Positions 46,229 to 58,359 of a stretch of 64,000 nucleotides of DNA are shown piece after piece. The notes below the pieces were generated by a model. It was given only the letters and a program-made list of their open reading frames with translations, searched no databases and had not been told where the DNA came from. The DNA comes from Strix aluco (lineage: Eukaryota; Chordata; Aves; Strigiformes; Strigidae): positions 8,099,973 to 8,163,972 of the forward strand of contig NC_133971.1 in the NCBI RefSeq assembly GCF_031877795.1, written 5' to 3'. Made by a program: the position numbers and the translations under genes. Every line of letters starts with the position of its first letter. The first letter of the stretch is position 1.

Positions 46229-47036
46229 GTTGAGGTTTGAACTCAGCTGGCAGCCAGATGCCACGTGGCCGGCCGTTCACCTTCCCCCTCCCCAGTGAAA
46301 TAGGGGAGGGACTAAAAAAAGAGAATTCGTAGGTTGAATAAAAAGAAAGAATTTACTAAATATAACAAGAGAACAACAGTAACAATAGTGAGTTCAAAAA
46401 GAAATGGGTAAAATGCAGTAGTGGCTTATCGAGCACAGCGACTGCCCCCACAGCAACACACACCCGGGCTGGATCCGAAAATCCCGTGCCCGCCCGAGAG
46501 AGCCCACCCCCCTATATCCCTGGGCATGACATCACATGGAATTGTTATAAATGCAGAGGCAGAGCCGAAAATAACTTTTATAAATTTATTGCAGTAAGAA
46601 CAAGTAAAACAAAAAGGCTCGGTACGCCGGGGGGCAGGGGGGTTTCTGCTCCGCACCGACGGACACGAGGTGGTGCTGCGTCACTCCCTTCTATAGCCCC
46701 ATCCTGGGCTTCACATGCGCAGCAGGGCCCCGCAAACTTTCCCGGGCTTTCTGGTGTTGCTCAGGCTCCTGACAGGGGTCCCTCCAGTAATTTTCCACTT
46801 GCATAACAACAGTCCATATGAGTCTGTGTTTACTGAGGAGGAAAAAAACCTCCAAACCATTTTAACCATAAAACCACGACAAATCTCTTTAAACATATAT
46901 ACATTGCAAAATATCAGCAGCACACCTGCTCTTTATATTAAAGTCATTATATTTTCTTAACACGAATCACCACCATATTCTTCACAGTATGAAATACTCC
47001 AATGAAAGTTAACTCCATCCTGGTCGAAACCAGGAC
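46229..47036 (-). mobile_element. LTR, antisense, interrupted by a nested LTR
   Basis: On the minus strand it begins TGTCCTGGTTTCGACCAGGATGG at 47036 and ends ...TTCAAACCTCAACA at 46229. It is homologous to the LTR at 56562-57146 (shared TTTGAACT-CAGC/GGCC, AACAACAGTAACAATAGT and CATGACATCACATGG blocks). Flanks GTTGG (46224-46228) and GTCGG (47037-47041) differ at one base and may be a worn 5-bp target duplication. The inserted piece at 46543-46808 explains its greater length. Confidence 0.7.
46543..46808 (-). mobile_element. nested LTR-like element
   Basis: This 266-bp block starts TGTTATAAATGC and ends TTGCATAACA, so it has inverted TGTTAT...ATAACA termini. On the minus strand it has an AATAAA (near 46585) in the position expected for an LTR. 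It interrupts the surrounding LTR just after CATGGAAT. No target duplication was seen. Confidence 0.5.
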
Positions 47037-49060
47037 AGTCGGCAAGTCGCGCTAAACACGTTGTTAATGCAGAGAGCCCAGCGATAGTCGAAGGCTGGGA
47101 AGTGTAACAAGCACACAAGGCAGGGCACGTGGGAGGAAAACGCACTCACACATGCACACACACACTGAACTGCCTTCCCAGGCTCTGGCTTTGAAAGGAC
47201 ACTGAGACGCCACGGCAGGTGGTCAGAAGTTTGGGTGTTCACGCTCCAGTCCTTACCACGTGCCTCCCCCAGGTTTTAAACCGGCCAAATTTGATGTCTT
47301 TCTGAGTGATGCCTGGCAGCACACACTGCTGTCGCCAGGCTGGTCCCTTTGCTTCATCCATCCTCAGACTTTGGAGACATCATGATTTCTCAGGTGAACA
47401 GGTTTCAAAATCTGTTTGCCAGGCAAGACAAATCTGATTTGGGTTGCTTACAACTGGACATGTCAGGCAGATTTAAGAGAGTCCTCCTCTCCTGCCGCCA
47501 AATTCAGGCGCTGCACTCCTCCTCCTGCTTTTGCAGTAGATCCGGACCTGCCAGGATGTGCCGGCAGGCTGCATGCTCTGCTCTGTGCTGGCCATCACCT
47601 GTGCAGGTTACAGCCAGGTATGGGAAATGCTCACACCTATTCCTTTCCAGTCACCTTTCCAAGACATTCCTGCCTGACCTACCTTCCTGCAACATGGGCT
47701 CATCCCAGTCCCTCAGTGCCTCGAGCCTCGACCGTGCTGCCAGGTCCCTTTTCAGGAACTGGCCATTCTCAGCTCTAACTGCTTTCCACTAATTTTTGGC
47801 TTCCCTGTTTAAGGGAACTCAATAGCTGAAGGCCACTGCTCTTTCCTCCTCCTCTTATACCCTGTGAATTGCAGAAGAGAATCAAGGATGTGGCCTTCTT
47901 TATTTTAGTTTGATGTACTCGCTCTCTGTACCTCTGAGCATCTGTACCTTACACCGAGTATCAACAAGCTCCAGTTCTGAAACTCCTCCACATCCTGAAC
48001 AGCAACAACAACTGCCAAGCCCACAGGAGTATTTACTCTTCTCCTCACAGATCCACTCCCCTGGGAGTATTTACTACCCCAGTCATCATTCCCATACATT
48101 AAAACAGCAACAGAGAGCAGGTTTTGTCCTTCCAAGTGACAGTCTTTTACCAGCCTTTGGAGGATATAATCCAAAACACTACACACGCATTGCTGCTGTG
48201 AGCACGGATTTGCTCGGAGGACACCCAGCAATCGAAGTTACTGTCTTCAAAGGTGACTTGCAAAGCCTTTTGAATTTCAGCAACCGCCTCAGTGTGAGGA
48301 TTTTTACAGCCCTCCAACAATTCAGCCAGGCTCATCGTGCTTATTTTCTTGTGCCAGTTTGCCAACAGATGGTGGCAATACATCCTGTCGCCCACAGCAG
48401 CTCACAAAACTTTGGGTTTTAAACCACTCTAGGGCTTTTGCTTATTCACCACTGCTGTACCACAGGAGAACACAACACTTTTAACAACAAAACTGTAAAA
48501 TCAAAAATGTAGCATCAATTTTAGGAAATGCTACTGGCAAATACTGGTCACGTACCCAGCAAGGACTCCAATACAAGAGCTGCTCAGCTTCTCTGTTACA
48601 CAGAGAAGCCAGCTTCACTGTTTTCAAGCCAACATACCTGCAAGTTTGACAAAACCAACTACAACACAAGGCTACAGGCCAAAAAACAGTTTTTAAAGAA
48701 GGGAAACCAACTCAGAAAAACTAAGCGCCCCCAAGGGAAAAACAAACTGCAAAACCCCCTTATGCTTCTTGTGTTACAATGAAGCAAGTTGGCTGGTTTC
48801 CTGCATGTGATACCCTCATCCCTTAACTCTTAAGACCTCTGAGGATGCCAAGACAACCTTTGAATTGAAACACTCATCAATTTATCACCATCAGGTATCT
48901 CTGCCAATAACCTGCCAATGTGCCATAGCTGTCTGATTCAACATACATAATGCTTTGATCTTTCGTTATGGCGTTTACCACACTGAGCGTTAGGATTGAA
49001 GCAAGTACATACACATAACCCCACCACATGTGACCAAAAAGCCAGAGGGCAAAAACTTAC
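47037..49060. other. no gene assigned; candidate exon-like frame
   Basis: A minus-strand frame at 48147-48395 (82 codons, LANWHKKISTMSLAELLEG...) has protein-like composition and amphipathic helices, but no recognised family. Otherwise random frames. It could be part of the gene suggested at 49-51 kb. Confidence 0.35.
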
Positions 49061-51313
49061 CTGTGTTCTTCCTGGCCAGGGCATCGGCCTTTTCCCAAAC
49101 ATCATAAGCGTAGAGGATGTAGGAGGTGATGTTGACACAGGAACAGGTGATGTTTGGGATGTTATAGGAAACAGTGACTGAAGAGCCAATGCTGTTCCCA
49201 CAGTAACTGCTCGCATAAGAAGTCATGCCTGTGCTTGTGCAGGAGAAAGAAACACCATCATGAACGTTTAACTTCAGAGTTAAAGACATAAGACTATTTT
49301 ATGCCAGGAGCTATTTGGTATGATCCAGGCCTGCAGGATGGAGTGGAGTGTTGAAAATTGAGATGTGTTCAGCTGCGTGACAAGTAATTGTCCTTCGAGT
49401 GCAAGGCCAAGGTTTTTGAAGCGATTTGTGACTCAAAGGACTCCTCTTGACAAAAGAAAATGTGGGACCAGACATCAGAAAGGGCCACCCATCCACCTCA
49501 CAACATCTACACCTACTTGTGGATTATCTAAATGCATTTTCCAAACGACTTCCATTTCAGGCATGATGAAGCTCCCCACTGATGGAGGCTGGAGCTTTCT
49601 GACAGCTAGTCAAAGCAGCCAGGTCAGCCTACACACACTTCTTTATAGCCCTAGGGAAGCTAAATGTGGTCAGCTGCCTGCCTTCCGACACAGGCTGGCT
49701 TCATCACGTCACTTCTTCACCCAACCCAGTTTTAGTCACTGGTATGACAGGGCTTCCACCGCTACTCTTGGGAGACCATTGACTTCGCAATAAACTGTAC
49801 TGTGCGAGGTGACAGAAAAATAACTGGAATTTCAGCATCCCTCTTAAAAACCAACCAAGCCTCTCTCAGCCACTGAGTTTAAAAGGGACAGGTGTGAAGC
49901 TGGGTAGCTATCTGCCAAATGCAATTGCCACTGCACACAGAAAAACTCTTTCTTACTCACTGTCAGTCAAACACGGGCCCAGTCTGCTGGGTACTGGGTC
50001 AAACACTGTTATGTGACAGCTTGCCTTTTACTTTTGCTGCCACTTATGCAGCACCACTGCTGCAGGTACACAGAAAGGACTCAACAACTCAGAAATTAGA
50101 AAATTAGCTTCTTTTCCTTAAGTGGGGACTGAGCCAAAGAGAAAACTGGGAAAGGTACGCCCCCACAGGATGAAGGCATAACTCTGGACCTCGTAACCAA
50201 AAAAACCCTTTCCAAGGAGAAAAGACAGGAAGGAGAGAGCAGAAATACTCATGCCCCTAATGGTATGATTTCAGGTGGCAAAAAGGAGCAAGTGGCAAGG
50301 CACTCTCAAATGCAGCTTGCATCTCAAACAGTCTGGCTCCCTTTTTCACTCACACTCTCATAGAAACATGGCAACATATGTATTTTTAAATCTTACCTTG
50401 CAACACACAGAGAAGGTGCTTGTGTTGATCTGGAAGAACTCTGCAGCAAGGAACAGCCAACTCTTGTTAGGTTTGGGCTATTCAGCCAACATCAGTAAGT
50501 AGCACAGCCATCCAGCTGGCAGCTTAGCAATACGCATGTCCTACCTTGAAGTGGTCATTCAGGATCCTGGAATACTTCATGGCAGTGTCTTTTTTGTAAC
50601 GGAACATTGCCATGTGCAGAACAGACTGGCAGCACATGCTGTGAACAGAAACACACCCAAGCATCAATGTTGACGTTCGCTGCTGCCTGCTCAGCAGTCA
50701 TCAGCCTTGTGGGACAGAGGCAGGCACATATCAGCCGTACTGCAACGTCAAGAAAGCTCTGAATCTCCTCCTCTGGCTAATCTTAAAAAAAGACTCTTTA
50801 AAAACATCCCAAGGGAAAAAAGCAATTGAGGAAGGGCCATGCCTGTTTATATAAACAGGCGCCCAGCCTCCCATAAGTGTCACAGGCTGAGTAAGCCCCT
50901 GTCCAGAAGTGCCTTCGCTATGTTCAGCTACAGCTTCAGTTACACGGCTCAAACATGGGCAGCCAAATCACATTCTTTCACCTTTGGAGAAAGCCCTTAT
51001 GCGCTCTCCAGTTACCAGCAGATCGAATTTTAGAGCCTGTGCCTTCCACGTGTGGTCCCTTGTGATATCCCAACTCACTTTAGAGATGTTCCAGTTCATT
51101 CTGGTTTTTATATTGAGGGTTTTTTTCCTTGCAGAACTCCGATTCCCATTTAACTCATTCCTTTGCCCCTGAAAGTAATGGGTCTTTCACTCTATCAAGT
51201 CTAAAAACAGAATACAAAGCCACAGAAAAACAGTTACGCACCGTAACACAGCAAAGATTTTGTCCTGTGAAGATGCTGAGACATCCGTAAAGGATTTTAG
51301 TGTCATGATGAAT
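49061..51313 (-). CDS. candidate exons of an unrecognised multi-exon gene
   Basis: Four minus-strand blocks have good splice signals. 51313-51242 (acceptor TTTCCTTAG, donor CG|GTGCGT) reads FIMTLKSFTDVSASSQDK.... 50638-50545 (acceptor TTTCTGTTCACAG, donor AAG|GTAGGA) joins in phase and reads MCCQSVLHMAMFRYKKD... to NDHFK. 50440/50438-50397 (acceptor CTTGCTGCAG, donor AAG|GTAAGA) reads FFQINTSTFSVCCK if the second AG is used. A further block ends at 49061 with AACACAG|GTAAG. Consistent phase across the first three and protein-like composition favour a real or recently decayed gene, possibly of helical-repeat type. I do not recognise the family. Start and end are not in view. Confidence 0.35.
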
Positions 51314-54300
51314 CTAAGGAAACAAAGTGAACAGAATCTTGTCAGCCATCAGTGCTCTGAAGTCCCACAATTTTAGGGCTGCTTTCATTGAGCCATCATA
51401 ATTTTTAGTGGTTCAGAATTTATCAGAATGATTAACCTCCTAATTACACTCCTGCTCTTGAAAGCACTCTTGTGAGGGTCTCCAGGCGTGCTCTGGTAGG
51501 GACCAGAACACACTTGGAAATAGAATGGAAAATACTCAGGAACTCATTCACTCCTAAATGTTAACAGTAAGACACCAACATTAACACCTAAGAAGATATG
51601 AACCTTTCTTTGAAAAAGCATCTGTGTATTCTTATATGATTTATAATGTACACCTCCCCTGGTCACACAGGCACACCTTATTTTTGTGAAAACCTGGCTC
51701 ATTAATATTTCTAAGTTAAAAAAGAAATATAGCGTACTCCAGGTACGAAGGAAATTGCCTGAATGTCTCATCTGATTTATAAGGGGGTTTAACAAACAAG
51801 TAAAATCAGCAGTCACGTGTTTATTTGAAAATGCTTGGAAACTGGATCCTGTTAAGAATACAAGAAATGCCACATATCTTAGGCTATTATCTGCCATAAG
51901 GACATGACAAGGTCATTATTAAGTCTTAGCCCTTAATAGTTTTGTGCCTTACAAGGCCTTTAGAATTCCCTTTAGCACCCCCCTGCATTTTGTTGGATGA
52001 CGCTTGAATTATTTTTCTTAATTTTACATGCAGAATTGTGTTTAACGACATGATGCCTGTGGGCTGGGGGGCTGGGAAGCAATAGTTCTGCCTTGTGGCT
52101 GATGAAGAAAGAAGCTGGTCTGTGGCCAGGAGGTCTGGAGGATGGATTGCCACAATATCGACTACAGCTTGGAAGGATGTTCTGTCAGTGTTAGTCATTG
52201 CTATTTTATATTTTAAAATGATTAATTGCAGACTTCTGCATTAAGCTGTTCTTCTCCTCATGGACTGACCACCCCTATACTCATTCAACTGCAACTAACC
52301 TGCCCTGGTGTCTTTTTCACAGTCTCACGCAGCCACAAATAAATTCTCTCATTACCCTCAGCTATTAACCATGGCTACATCCTTTTGACCCTTACTGGAA
52401 CCTAACTAAAGGACAAAACTCACCTACCCAACAGCCACACCACTAGGACAATTCCTTCTGACCTTGTTTTTGAGCAGGTAAAATATGGAGAAGGAGTATC
52501 TTAATGAGATAAATAAAAAACCCCGAATGCCTAATCACACAAAGGCACAGTACACAACATTCTGGGTTAGATTTTTACCAGCAAATGAAAGGTGCCCACG
52601 ACCCCTCTCATGCACTGAGGCCAGCCGGAATGTTAGGTAGCCCAAGCTAATGCTGTCATAACAATTTCACAATACAGAGCAATGAGATGTGGTGCCCTAG
52701 AACTGTTCAATGTATTTATGTAGATGTAGCTGCAGCGTCTATAGTGTCTGTACACCGGCAAAAGCAAAGAGACACCATCTTGAGCTCCTTCAGAGCAAGG
52801 AATTTGGTTTCCCAGTTCCTTGATGAGAGCTCTGACTGCTACGGTGTCCAGCAAACGTGGGCAGAACCACATTACTCTGACCTAGTTGGCAGAGTCTGCT
52901 CCATTGAAAGCCCAAGCTGGTTGGCATCAAGGAGTGCCCTGACAGGGCAGGTCACACGCAGCCCCATGTGTGTCTCCTGGTCCTGGGCAGGCTCAAGCGC
53001 TTGAGCCGCTGAGCATGGGACACTGGTGGAAGAACTGCAGTAGTGGGTGTCCAAAGGCTTCAGGTACAAAGGGACGAACTAAATGAATTTGGGCGTATCC
53101 CAGGCCAAGAAATAGCTGTTTCAGTTACAGGAGGAGAGCCGTATTGCAAATTTGGACTTAAAAGCCTCCCTTCCGTCTGACTCCTACCTTAGATGCTGAG
53201 CAGCTCTTTGGGTGCGTCTGCCCTGTTTTCACTCACAGGTCTTGGTTCCACATTGTCCACTCTGCAGTCATGATAATTCATTCTGTAGCTCTTTTTTGGA
53301 GCGAACAGATTTGTTCCCTTTGAAACAATACCTGTACGCAGTTCTGGAAATGATTTAGTCCAGACACCCTCCCAAGAAGCAGTGTGAGCGAGACTACACC
53401 AGGTTTGGCTCCTGCTGTCCCCTTTTTGTCCTGGCTTTCCATCCTTGGCCATCCTCGAGCACTTTCCCATGCTGTGGCAGCAGCCGTGCGACACTGCCCA
53501 TTAGGTTCACACTGCAAGAGCAGCACTCGGAGTGGCAATGGAACAGGCTCTTGCATTGCCTTGGATGCTTTGGACAGCACTTTCTACACCTTCACACACA
53601 GAGAAAATGATTATATTGTCTTAAGGACCCAGGGTCAAACGCTGTGTGGCGTGGGCATGGTCGTCATGTTCTCTAGTCCCGAGCAGAGTCAATGTCACTG
53701 CTCTTGTCACTTGGCTTGGAGCAAGGGACCACTTTTTGGGCTGGATGCATTTAGCTGCATTGTTCAATCTAGCCTTCTATTCAGTATGGATCTCAGAAAA
53801 AGATAATCAAATAAATGAGTCCACATGGGAAGGTACAAATAAGAGAAGGAAATAGATGAGTGTGTATGACAAGATAAAAATAAAATCCTATAACTTCATA
53901 TATATGCACAACTTTTACTCATGAAGAAGATTGTGAAGCTCTGGGAGAAGATCAGCTGTAAGCCCACAGACAGCCAGAATCTAGCTGGGATGCCCACCCT
54001 ACACTTGGTAGAAGCAGACAGGACCCTGCTGTGCCAGGTGGGGGGAGCTGAAGCCCTCTCCCTCTGACAAGGGTGAAGCTGGCCAGAAATGCCTCTCACC
54101 ACACGGCAGCACCTATGACCCGCTGCGAGGAAGCAGAGATCTAACCCCGCTACCAGCACTGCCTCGATGTTTATGTGCCCAAACAACAGCAACCTGCTTC
54201 TGGTGGGCACAGATGAGTGCTGGCACTTGTCTTCTTCGTTCTGGGGCTGGCTACTAGCAGGAGGCATTTTTAGTTGCAGTGGCAGTGCAGAGAGATGGAG

Positions 54301-55278
54301 GCAGTTCTGTGAGGACATAAGGAGAAAAAAAAAAGTCACGTCATCTCCAGCCTGTCTGCTCCAGCACTGGTAAGGGGTTATCTCCACAATTGGACGCAAT
54401 TCAGGGTTAGTCCCTACAGGTTTGAGCCACTGATGTAAATTTGCTTAAAATAAATAGTGGAGGGGCAACCGAGTGTGGGAAGGCACAAAAATCACAAAAT
54501 CTGTGACTGTGAAACACTGAGGGGAATCACCAGGGGACAAACCCTCCTGTATTTTACAGTCTGTGCTGTGTAAAGCAGCTCAGAGCTTCAGGTTGTCTGT
54601 TGATCACTGCTCTGGCCCCACTTCAGCTCAGAGGATGCACAGAAGTTGATTACAGGTGTCGGCTGTTGTAGCCCTTCAGGCAGCCTACCCCTTCCAGAAA
54701 CAAAGTCCAAGCCAAAGCGGAGCAGCTCCTTCCCCTCTGCCTCTCTGCAGTCGGGCTTGCCTCACGCTCCCTCCTCCTCCACCTCTTGCTGCTCCTCACT
54801 CAGTCTGGCTTTTCCTGGGCTGCAGGAGCCCTTCCCTGCTCTTGGCTGACAGGGATGCCCGCCAAACTCCTTCACCTGCTGGGGGCCACCCCCCCAGCCC
54901 TGCAGCCATCATCACCATCTTCCATCCTACAGCCCTGTGCTGCTTGGCAAGAGGTGAGTTTTTACAAGTCATTACAGTTTTGAAGAAGAGCTGCTGCACA
55001 AGCGAACGTTGATTTCCCGGTGCTCTTTGGAGCGGTGGTGCTCTCACTCACCGGGGGTGGCTGGTGGGCTCCCAGAGAGCTTGGCTGTCCTTTCTCAGGC
55101 TGAATGGCATCAGGAGCACAGCCACACACACGTGGGGGTAGGAACAACTGGCAGAAACAAGGGTTAAGTAGTACCTATCAACACTGACAGACAATAGTTC
55201 ATTCGTCTCTTCCTCCTCAGAAGGCCAGTGTGTATCCGGGTGTAATGGCCCCATCCTTCGTATCCAGCACTTTGCATT
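51314..55278. other. no gene recognised
   Basis: Mixed-composition DNA with short frames only. Isolated splice-like sequences occur (for example a minus-strand donor near 53175), but no chain of exons could be built. Confidence 0.45.
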
Positions 55279-55683
55279 TTAATTGCTGCAAAACAGGAAT
55301 AGGGCCAGCTTGCTAGGGACGTTATCTTCTGCTATTTTGATTTCAAAACTTAAACCTATCAAAGCTAAAAATAAAGCTCCTCCTATTACAGATAATAGGA
55401 ACTGCTGCATTATTTCTCTGTCCTGCCACTTGTAGTAGCCACAGCTTACTGCCTCTGAAGAACCATCTGTATCATGTAGTTCTGCCTGTGTCTGTTTACT
55501 CGACCTAAGAGAGCTATTACTAACCTGAACTCCCTCTTTGGGCTGCCCGGGGAGGTGAAAACTCACCGGATCAGGAAATGATGCTTGGGTGAAAAGGCTT
55601 GATAGTTCCCCAATTTTCCTGTTTAAAAGGAGCAGCAAAGGTATCTCAGAGATAAAACATGCTCTTAGCTGAAAATTGGCCAC
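55279..55683 (-). CDS. open frame with one predicted membrane segment, unrecognised
   Basis: 134 codons open on the minus strand, with no ATG at its start, so if real it is an exon. A plausible acceptor (TCCTTTTAAACAG) lies near 55629. Residues ~94-113 (QQFLLSVIGGALFLALIGLSF) form a clear hydrophobic helix, preceded by a polar Ser/Gln/Asp-rich segment and followed by a short tail. This would fit a single-pass membrane protein tail or a viral envelope remnant. No family assigned. Confidence 0.25.
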   Translation of the reverse strand: MANFQLRACFISEIPLLLLLNRKIGELSSLFTQASFPDPVSFHLPGQPKEGVQVSNSSLRSSKQTQAELHDTDGSSEAVSCGYYKWQDREIMQQFLLSVIGGALFLALIGLSFEIKIAEDNVPSKLALFLFCSN

Positions 55684-56561
55684 GTACTTTCCCTTTCTTA
55701 ATGAAAGACCTGCATTTCAGTACGAGATACCCATTTCCTCCAGGAAAGAGTCAAGAGAGAAAGAGCTACACGTCTTACACTGCTCTTTGAACTGATACAA
55801 GATGCACTGACCTGAGCTAAAGTCCCTCCTGAATAGCCTTAAGTTTTAGCATGGATGAGACAGCGTCAGGTAGCTGAGACACTTGAAAGCAGCTGTAGGC
55901 ACACCTTTACCAATATTGACTCCTAACCTGGAAGCAGCAGGATGTGCTATTGCCACACACTGTTGGCAGGAGCCCCTGTATCTTTGGGTAGGGGTTTGCG
56001 TGGAGCCCAGGCATGTTTTGTCACCAGTGCGTCTTCTTTTGTCCCCAGTCTTCTTCCCCTTGCTGTGTCCCAGGAGTGGTTGCACACCTGAAGGTCAGCT
56101 CTGCAAGCTCCTCAGCTAGAGGAGAGCTGCTGCTATCTCTGAGCAAGGGGAGGCCTGCAATGCCCAGCTGAGGGTAAAGGGGCCATACCCTGACCTCAGT
56201 GCATGGGGAGTGGCACCATTGTAATCAGTGGTGGCCAAATTACAAACTAAATGGTGATAAACAGTGGCTGGAAAATGGGTCTTTGCAATTTAATACCATA
56301 TTACCACTGATGCTATTTTATTGTCAACTGGGAAAATGGGATAAAAAGTGCCTTACGTTGATGCCTTTATGACTTTCTATAGGGATCCTAATGCTCAGAA
56401 AAATGTGGATTAGGATGAGGTATGTTACTGCCATGTACGGAGGAAAAGGGAAAGAAACAAGCATCTGTATGCTGTGCTGTGCTGAACAAGAGGATGTACA
56501 GTTGTTAGTCCCTTCTTCCTCTCCCCCATATAACCCTGTGGCCAAAGAGGAAGCACTCGGT
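55684..56561. other. no gene recognised
   Basis: Short frames on both strands with no motif; nothing else supported. Confidence 0.5.
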
Positions 56562-57146
56562 TGTGATTTGAACTTGGCCAGCAGCCAAACACCACACAGC
56601 TGCTCGCTCATCCTCCCCCTGCCCGGGGACTGGTAAAGAAACCGGAGGCATAAAGGGAGACTCATAGGTTGAGATAAAAAACAGTTTAGAAACTAACTGT
56701 AATAAAATAAAACAATAACAATAGTAGAAAGTACAAATGGGTAATGCACAATGCAATCACCACTCGCCAACTGATACCCAGCCCATTCACGGCTAGCGGT
56801 CCCACAAAACCAAGATCCTGCAATTGCAATCCTGGAAGCAAGAGAGAACCCCCCTCCTTCCTGGCCGCCCCCCCTTTATATACTGAGCATGACGTTACAT
56901 GATAGGGAATATTCCATTGGCTAATTTGAGTCCAGTGCTCTGGCTGTGCCCCCTCTCAGCTTCTTGTACATCTGTGCAAGGACAGGACACGGGGAGTTGG
57001 AGAGTCCTTGATGTCTTAACAACAACCGTAAACATCAGCATTTTATCAGCATTCTTCACGTACCGAATCTCATACTGAATCCAAAACAGGGCACCCTTTG
57101 AGCTGCTAAGAAGAAAATGAACTCTATCCCAGCCAAAACCAGGACA
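56562..57146 (-). mobile_element. LTR, antisense (585 bp)
   Basis: On the minus strand it begins TGTCCTGGTTTTGGCTGGGA at 57146, a very common avian ERV LTR start, and ends ...AAGTTCAAATCACA at 56562. A TATA-like TATATAAAGG (minus, near 56874-56884) precedes the R region. It lies directly next to gag sequence on the opposite strand, so it has inserted into that older provirus or joined it by rearrangement. It is related to the LTR at 46229-47036. Confidence 0.75.
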
Positions 57147-57149
57147 GTC

Positions 57150-58350
57150 AGGAGAGCTCAGAAAGAGATCAGAAAAAAAGGACAAATGGGAAATGGGAAT
57201 TTTAGCACTATTTCAAGGAGGACTAGAGGGCATTCTCAGCCAGTGATAGAGGCACCGTTGAGACAGGCTGTCGGGATGGACGCTATGCCAGTCTTTGTGC
57301 ACGTCACTTTTACTACTTCAGATTTGTTGAATTGGGAGCACTGTGTTGGAACAGAGAGAATCCTGATGGAATGTTCAGCTTTTAGAAACTATTATGCTGA
57401 CTCACAACACTAACTGGGGGGACATGCAGGCTTTACTGAATACCTTCTTTTACTGCAGAAGAAAGAAGGATGGTACTAGACAAGGTGAAAGAAGAGGGAG
57501 GAAGAAGGAATAGGTGGGAGGATCCTAGTCAGTATTTGCCTTTGAGAGAAGATCCGGAGTGGGACACGAATACTGGGCTAGGAAAAACTAAATTGAAGCA
57601 ATACCAGCAGCTGATGGGGTACAGCATGGGGTCCAAAAAGCAGAGAAATCTGTCTAAACTGTGTGAAGTTAGACAAGAGGCTGAAGAAAGTCCATCAGCT
57701 TTTTATGAGAGATTGTGTGAAGTGGCTAAGAAATGGACTGATTTAGATCCGGAAGAGGAGGAAAATGAGAAAGTGTTCAACATGTCGTTTATAGGTCGGC
57801 CATTGCAAGATACAAGAAAAAAGTTACAGAAAGTAGATGGAGCAGGGGGAATGTCTGTTTCCCAGTTGATTGAAATTGCTTATAAGGTACATAATAATAG
57901 AGAGGTAAAGAAGGAAAAGAAGGGACAGCAAAAAAGAAACTGCAGGGTTCTCTCTTAGCTGCAACAATTGTAGACAGATGAGGTGGGATGAGAGGATGAA
58001 GAAGAGGAGGTTGTGGGGGAAGGGGTAGAGGGGGTCCTGAAGCAAGACCAGGATACGGAGCTTGAAAAGGCCCTCCTCGGGGCTTGAATCAGTGTGCTAT
58101 TTGCAGGCAGGAAGGACACTGGACAAATGAATGTCCAAGTAAAGAAAGAAAACGGAGAGGAGAACAGATGAGGAACGACAACCTTACAATGTTGGAGGAT
58201 TTGGATAATGAATGAAGGGGACAGGGGGAGGATATTAAAGCATCCCCAGCAGATCCCCTGGTTCCAGTAAAGCTGGGGAATGATGGACTGGTAGGAGCTG
58301 ATACTAACGAAAATTGTCTGGAAGCAACAATCAGCATGTTGATCAGGTGA
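57150..58350 (+). pseudogene. ERV gag capsid and nucleocapsid, gammaretrovirus-like
   Basis: A first frame up to 57413 contains FTTSDLLNWE, like the start of a gammaretroviral capsid. The frame 57470-57958 (162 codons) carries the capsid C-terminal domain with the major homology region-like ESPSAFYERLCEVAKKW, then a Lys-rich end. After a frame break, a CX2CX4HX4C zinc knuckle (CAICRQEGHWTNEC, near 58090-58131) marks nucleocapsid. Sequence near 58260-58340 resembles the run into protease (PLVPVKLGNDGL). Stops and shifts throughout; no pol follows. It may be related to the pol/env relic at the left edge of the window, but they are 55 kb apart. Confidence 0.75.
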
Positions 58351-58359
58351 TTGCACATC

